From: Streptomyces blattellae
Lineage (GTDB): Bacteria; Actinomycetota; Actinomycetes; Streptomycetales; Streptomycetaceae
NCBI RefSeq assembly: GCF_009709555.1
Contig: NZ_WJBG01000117.1
Coordinates: forward strand, 62,001-126,000
Direction of reading: 5' to 3'
DNA length: 64,000 nt
The first letter of the stretch is position 1; every line of letters begins with the position of its first letter. Below the pieces are notes generated by a model, which was not told the origin of the DNA, did no database searches, and was given only the letters and a program-made list of their open reading frames with translations. Position numbers and translations under genes: made by a program. Below, in pieces: positions 62,484 through 64,000 of the stretch.

Positions 62484-63599
62484 TCATCCTCCCGGTGGGG
62501 CCGGTTGTGCGGCTTCCAGGAGTTCGGCGAGTTCCACCAGGTCGGTGCCGGTCAGGCGGGGCAGGACGCAGCCGGAGAGGGTGCGGCAGGTGTCCCGCCA
62601 GGCCGCCGGGATCGCCGCGCCGCCGCCCAGCGCTCCGGTCAGGGCACCGACGAGGGCCGGGGCCGAGTCCGCGACCCGGGACAGACAGGCCGCCGCGGGG
62701 ACCGCCTCGGCGATCCGGCCGTGCGCCGCGGTCGCCAGGGCCAGGGCGACCGGGACCGTCTCGGCGGCGGCGATGCCGTAGCTGTAGACGTGGTCGACGA
62801 TCTGGTGCTCCAGGAGCGGGATCAGCGCGAAGGCGCTCTCGGCGTCGGCCGCCAGCTTCAGCGCATGGCGGGCGTTGCGGCCGACCTCGGTGGACTCGGG
62901 GAGTTCCGCGAGGGCCACCCGCGCACAAGCCTCGACCTCCGCTCCCACCAGCGCCAGCGACAGTGCCGCCGCCATCGCCCGGGCGCCGTGCACTCCGTCG
63001 CCGTCCTGGGTGTAGCGGGCGTCGAACTCGGCGAGCGAGGCGGCGAGTTCGGGGGCGCCGGGGTGGGCCACGGCCAGCACACAGGCCCGTACGCACGCCG
63101 CGTCGTCGAAGTAGTGCGGGTTGTCGTGGCCGGTGGCGGGCGGGCGCAGTCCGGTGGCCAGGTTGCCGAGCCCCGCCCGGACCGAGATACGGGCGCGCAG
63201 CGGGAGTACCGCCGACTCGATCTCGGGGGCGCGTTCGGCCGCCGCGGCGACCTCGCTCGCGACCGCGTTCCAGGTCAGATCGATGGCGGCCCGCGTACGG
63301 CGCTCCCGGCTCAGGTCGCCCAGTGCGCTGTCGTCCCCGGCCCGCAGCACGGCCTCCGCCGCGAACACCGCCCACTCCGCGTCGTCGGACGGGCCGAGGC
63401 GGAGGGGTTCCGGGGGCTGGTTCAGCGCGATCGGCACGGGGAGCGTGGTCGTGGCGTTCTGCTCCGCGAAGGTGTCCAGTTCGCGCGTCAGGCGGCGGGT
63501 CCACTCGGGCATCCGGGCCGCTCGGTGCCGGGCGGCCGGCCAACCGGCGGCATCCCCCGCGGCCAGCCCCAGCAACAGCCCCTCCACCCGCCGGGTCAC
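62484..63599 (-). CDS. ADP-ribosylglycohydrolase-like protein, probably degenerate (paralogue 3)
   Basis: A 371-aa DraG homologue. It starts VEGLLLGLAAGDAAGWPAARH and keeps LGPSDDAEWAVFAAEAVL near residue 90 in place of TDDTxxL, but the C-terminal metal motif reads SRVADSAPALVGALTGALGG where GRDxDT is expected, leaving a single aspartate. The fold appears intact, so it may be a regulatory or structural partner rather than an enzyme. GTG overlaps the stop of paralogue 4, and the stop is nine bases before paralogue 2. Confidence 0.8.
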   Translation of the reverse strand: MTRRVEGLLLGLAAGDAAGWPAARHRAARMPEWTRRLTRELDTFAEQNATTTLPVPIALNQPPEPLRLGPSDDAEWAVFAAEAVLRAGDDSALGDLSRERRTRAAIDLTWNAVASEVAAAAERAPEIESAVLPLRARISVRAGLGNLATGLRPPATGHDNPHYFDDAACVRACVLAVAHPGAPELAASLAEFDARYTQDGDGVHGARAMAAALSLALVGAEVEACARVALAELPESTEVGRNARHALKLAADAESAFALIPLLEHQIVDHVYSYGIAAAETVPVALALATAAHGRIAEAVPAAACLSRVADSAPALVGALTGALGGGAAIPAAWRDTCRTLSGCVLPRLTGTDLVELAELLEAAQPAPPGG

Positions 63600-64000
63600 G
63601 GCCGCACCTCGTCCTCGTCGGCGGTCAGGACATAGAGGGCCACCGGGTCGGACTCCGCCCGCCCCTCAAGTCGTACGAGAGCATCCGGTCGTACGACACC
63701 GTCCGGTGCTACGAGATCGTCCTGCCGTACGGCTGCCTCCGCGTCCTCTTCCGCCGTCAGCAGGTCCGCCACGTCCAGCACATGGTGGCCTCTCATCGAC
63801 GGCAGGCAGCTGCCGCGGGCCGGGCCGATGGCCGCTGCCCAGTCGGAGGGGATGGCGGACGCGCCCCGGGTCGCGCCGGCGAGTGCGCCCGCGACGGCTG
63901 CCGTGGTGTCTGCGTCGCGGCCCATGTTCACGGCGGTCAGTACGGCCTGGACGAAGTCGCCGTCGGCGGCGGCGTAGGCGCCGAAGGCGAGGGCGACGGC
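63596..64000 (-). CDS. ADP-ribosylglycohydrolase family protein (paralogue 4), C-terminal part
   Basis: The frame is open to the right edge and covers at least 134 codons. It ends with the intact second metal motif VNMGRDADTTAAVAGALAGATRG, then AIPSDWAAAIGPARGS, and a helical tail. Upstream (toward the edge) AFGAYAAADGDFVQAVLTA is in the normal DraG register. The N-terminal motifs and the operon start are outside the window. Its stop overlaps the start of paralogue 3. Confidence 0.85.
   Translation of the reverse strand, partial: AVALAFGAYAAADGDFVQAVLTAVNMGRDADTTAAVAGALAGATRGASAIPSDWAAAIGPARGSCLPSMRGHHVLDVADLLTAEEDAEAAVRQDDLVAPDGVVRPDALVRLEGRAESDPVALYVLTADEDEVRP

Noticed and set aside
1..64000. 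CRISPR arrays and tRNA/rRNA genes
   Set aside because: I looked for regularly spaced direct repeats with unique spacers and for conserved tRNA/rRNA segments and saw none. The only tandem arrays are contiguous minisatellites without spacers.

Overview
High-GC actinobacterial chromosome, almost certainly Streptomyces. The evidence is the strong G/C third-position bias, many GTG and leaderless starts, and a gene order that follows the core Streptomyces arrangement I know from S. coelicolor (division/cell-wall cluster, ileS, dksA-like, lspA, dnaE, his genes, trpCMBA, lgt). I used no database; identities rest on motifs, lengths and context.

Layout. 1-13.1 kb (+): the dcw cluster, with the end of murE, then murF, mraY, murD, ftsW, murG, ftsQ, ftsZ, pgeF, ylmE, sepF, ylmG and divIVA. 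It makes lipid II, builds the Z-ring and drives polar growth. 13.3-16.8 kb (-): ileS with a T-box leader. 17.1-20.7 kb (+): a histone H1-like/DksA fusion gene, lspA, rluD and a GNAT gene. 20.9-27.6 kb: an accessory stretch with an SDR, an MscS channel, a dienelactone-hydrolase-like gene, a broken tnpB element lying in the remains of an alkaline phosphatase (phoD) gene, a DsbA-like gene, a membrane protein and a DUF2252 gene. 27.9-39.4 kb: dnaE, two tiny genes not usually called (54 aa and 24 aa; the latter looks like ribosomal protein bL37), a NYN nuclease-like gene, an ABC exporter pair, a DUF2567 gene, ybaK, a LON-domain gene and a large repeat-rich membrane protein.

39.5-49.8 kb (mostly +): hisD-hisC-hisB-(small membrane protein)-hisH-priA-ridA-hisF, an antitoxin/Doc-like pair, an MFS gene, a TIGR03085 gene (-), then hisI-trpE. 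49.9-54.9 kb (+): a Trp-associated membrane protein, an HGxxPAAW protein, a DUF2752 gene and trpC-trpM-trpB-trpA. PriA should serve both HisA and TrpF steps; trpD and trpG are not in the window. 55-56.8 kb: a second DsbA-like gene and lgt. 56.9-64 kb (-): seven genes with overlapping starts and stops, comprising four ADP-ribosylglycohydrolase (DraG) homologues, a ribokinase-like kinase, a class III CoA-transferase and a CitE-like lyase. This looks like one catabolic or recycling operon entering from beyond the right edge.

Most notable items: the tnpB/phoD wreck with a preserved right-end RNA scaffold, the DraG operon with apparent pseudo-enzymes, the two inverted repeats ahead of ftsZ, the tiny bL37 candidate, the degenerate Doc-like protein, and dispersed GC-rich repeats that have entered coding sequence in the ribokinase-like gene and hisC.
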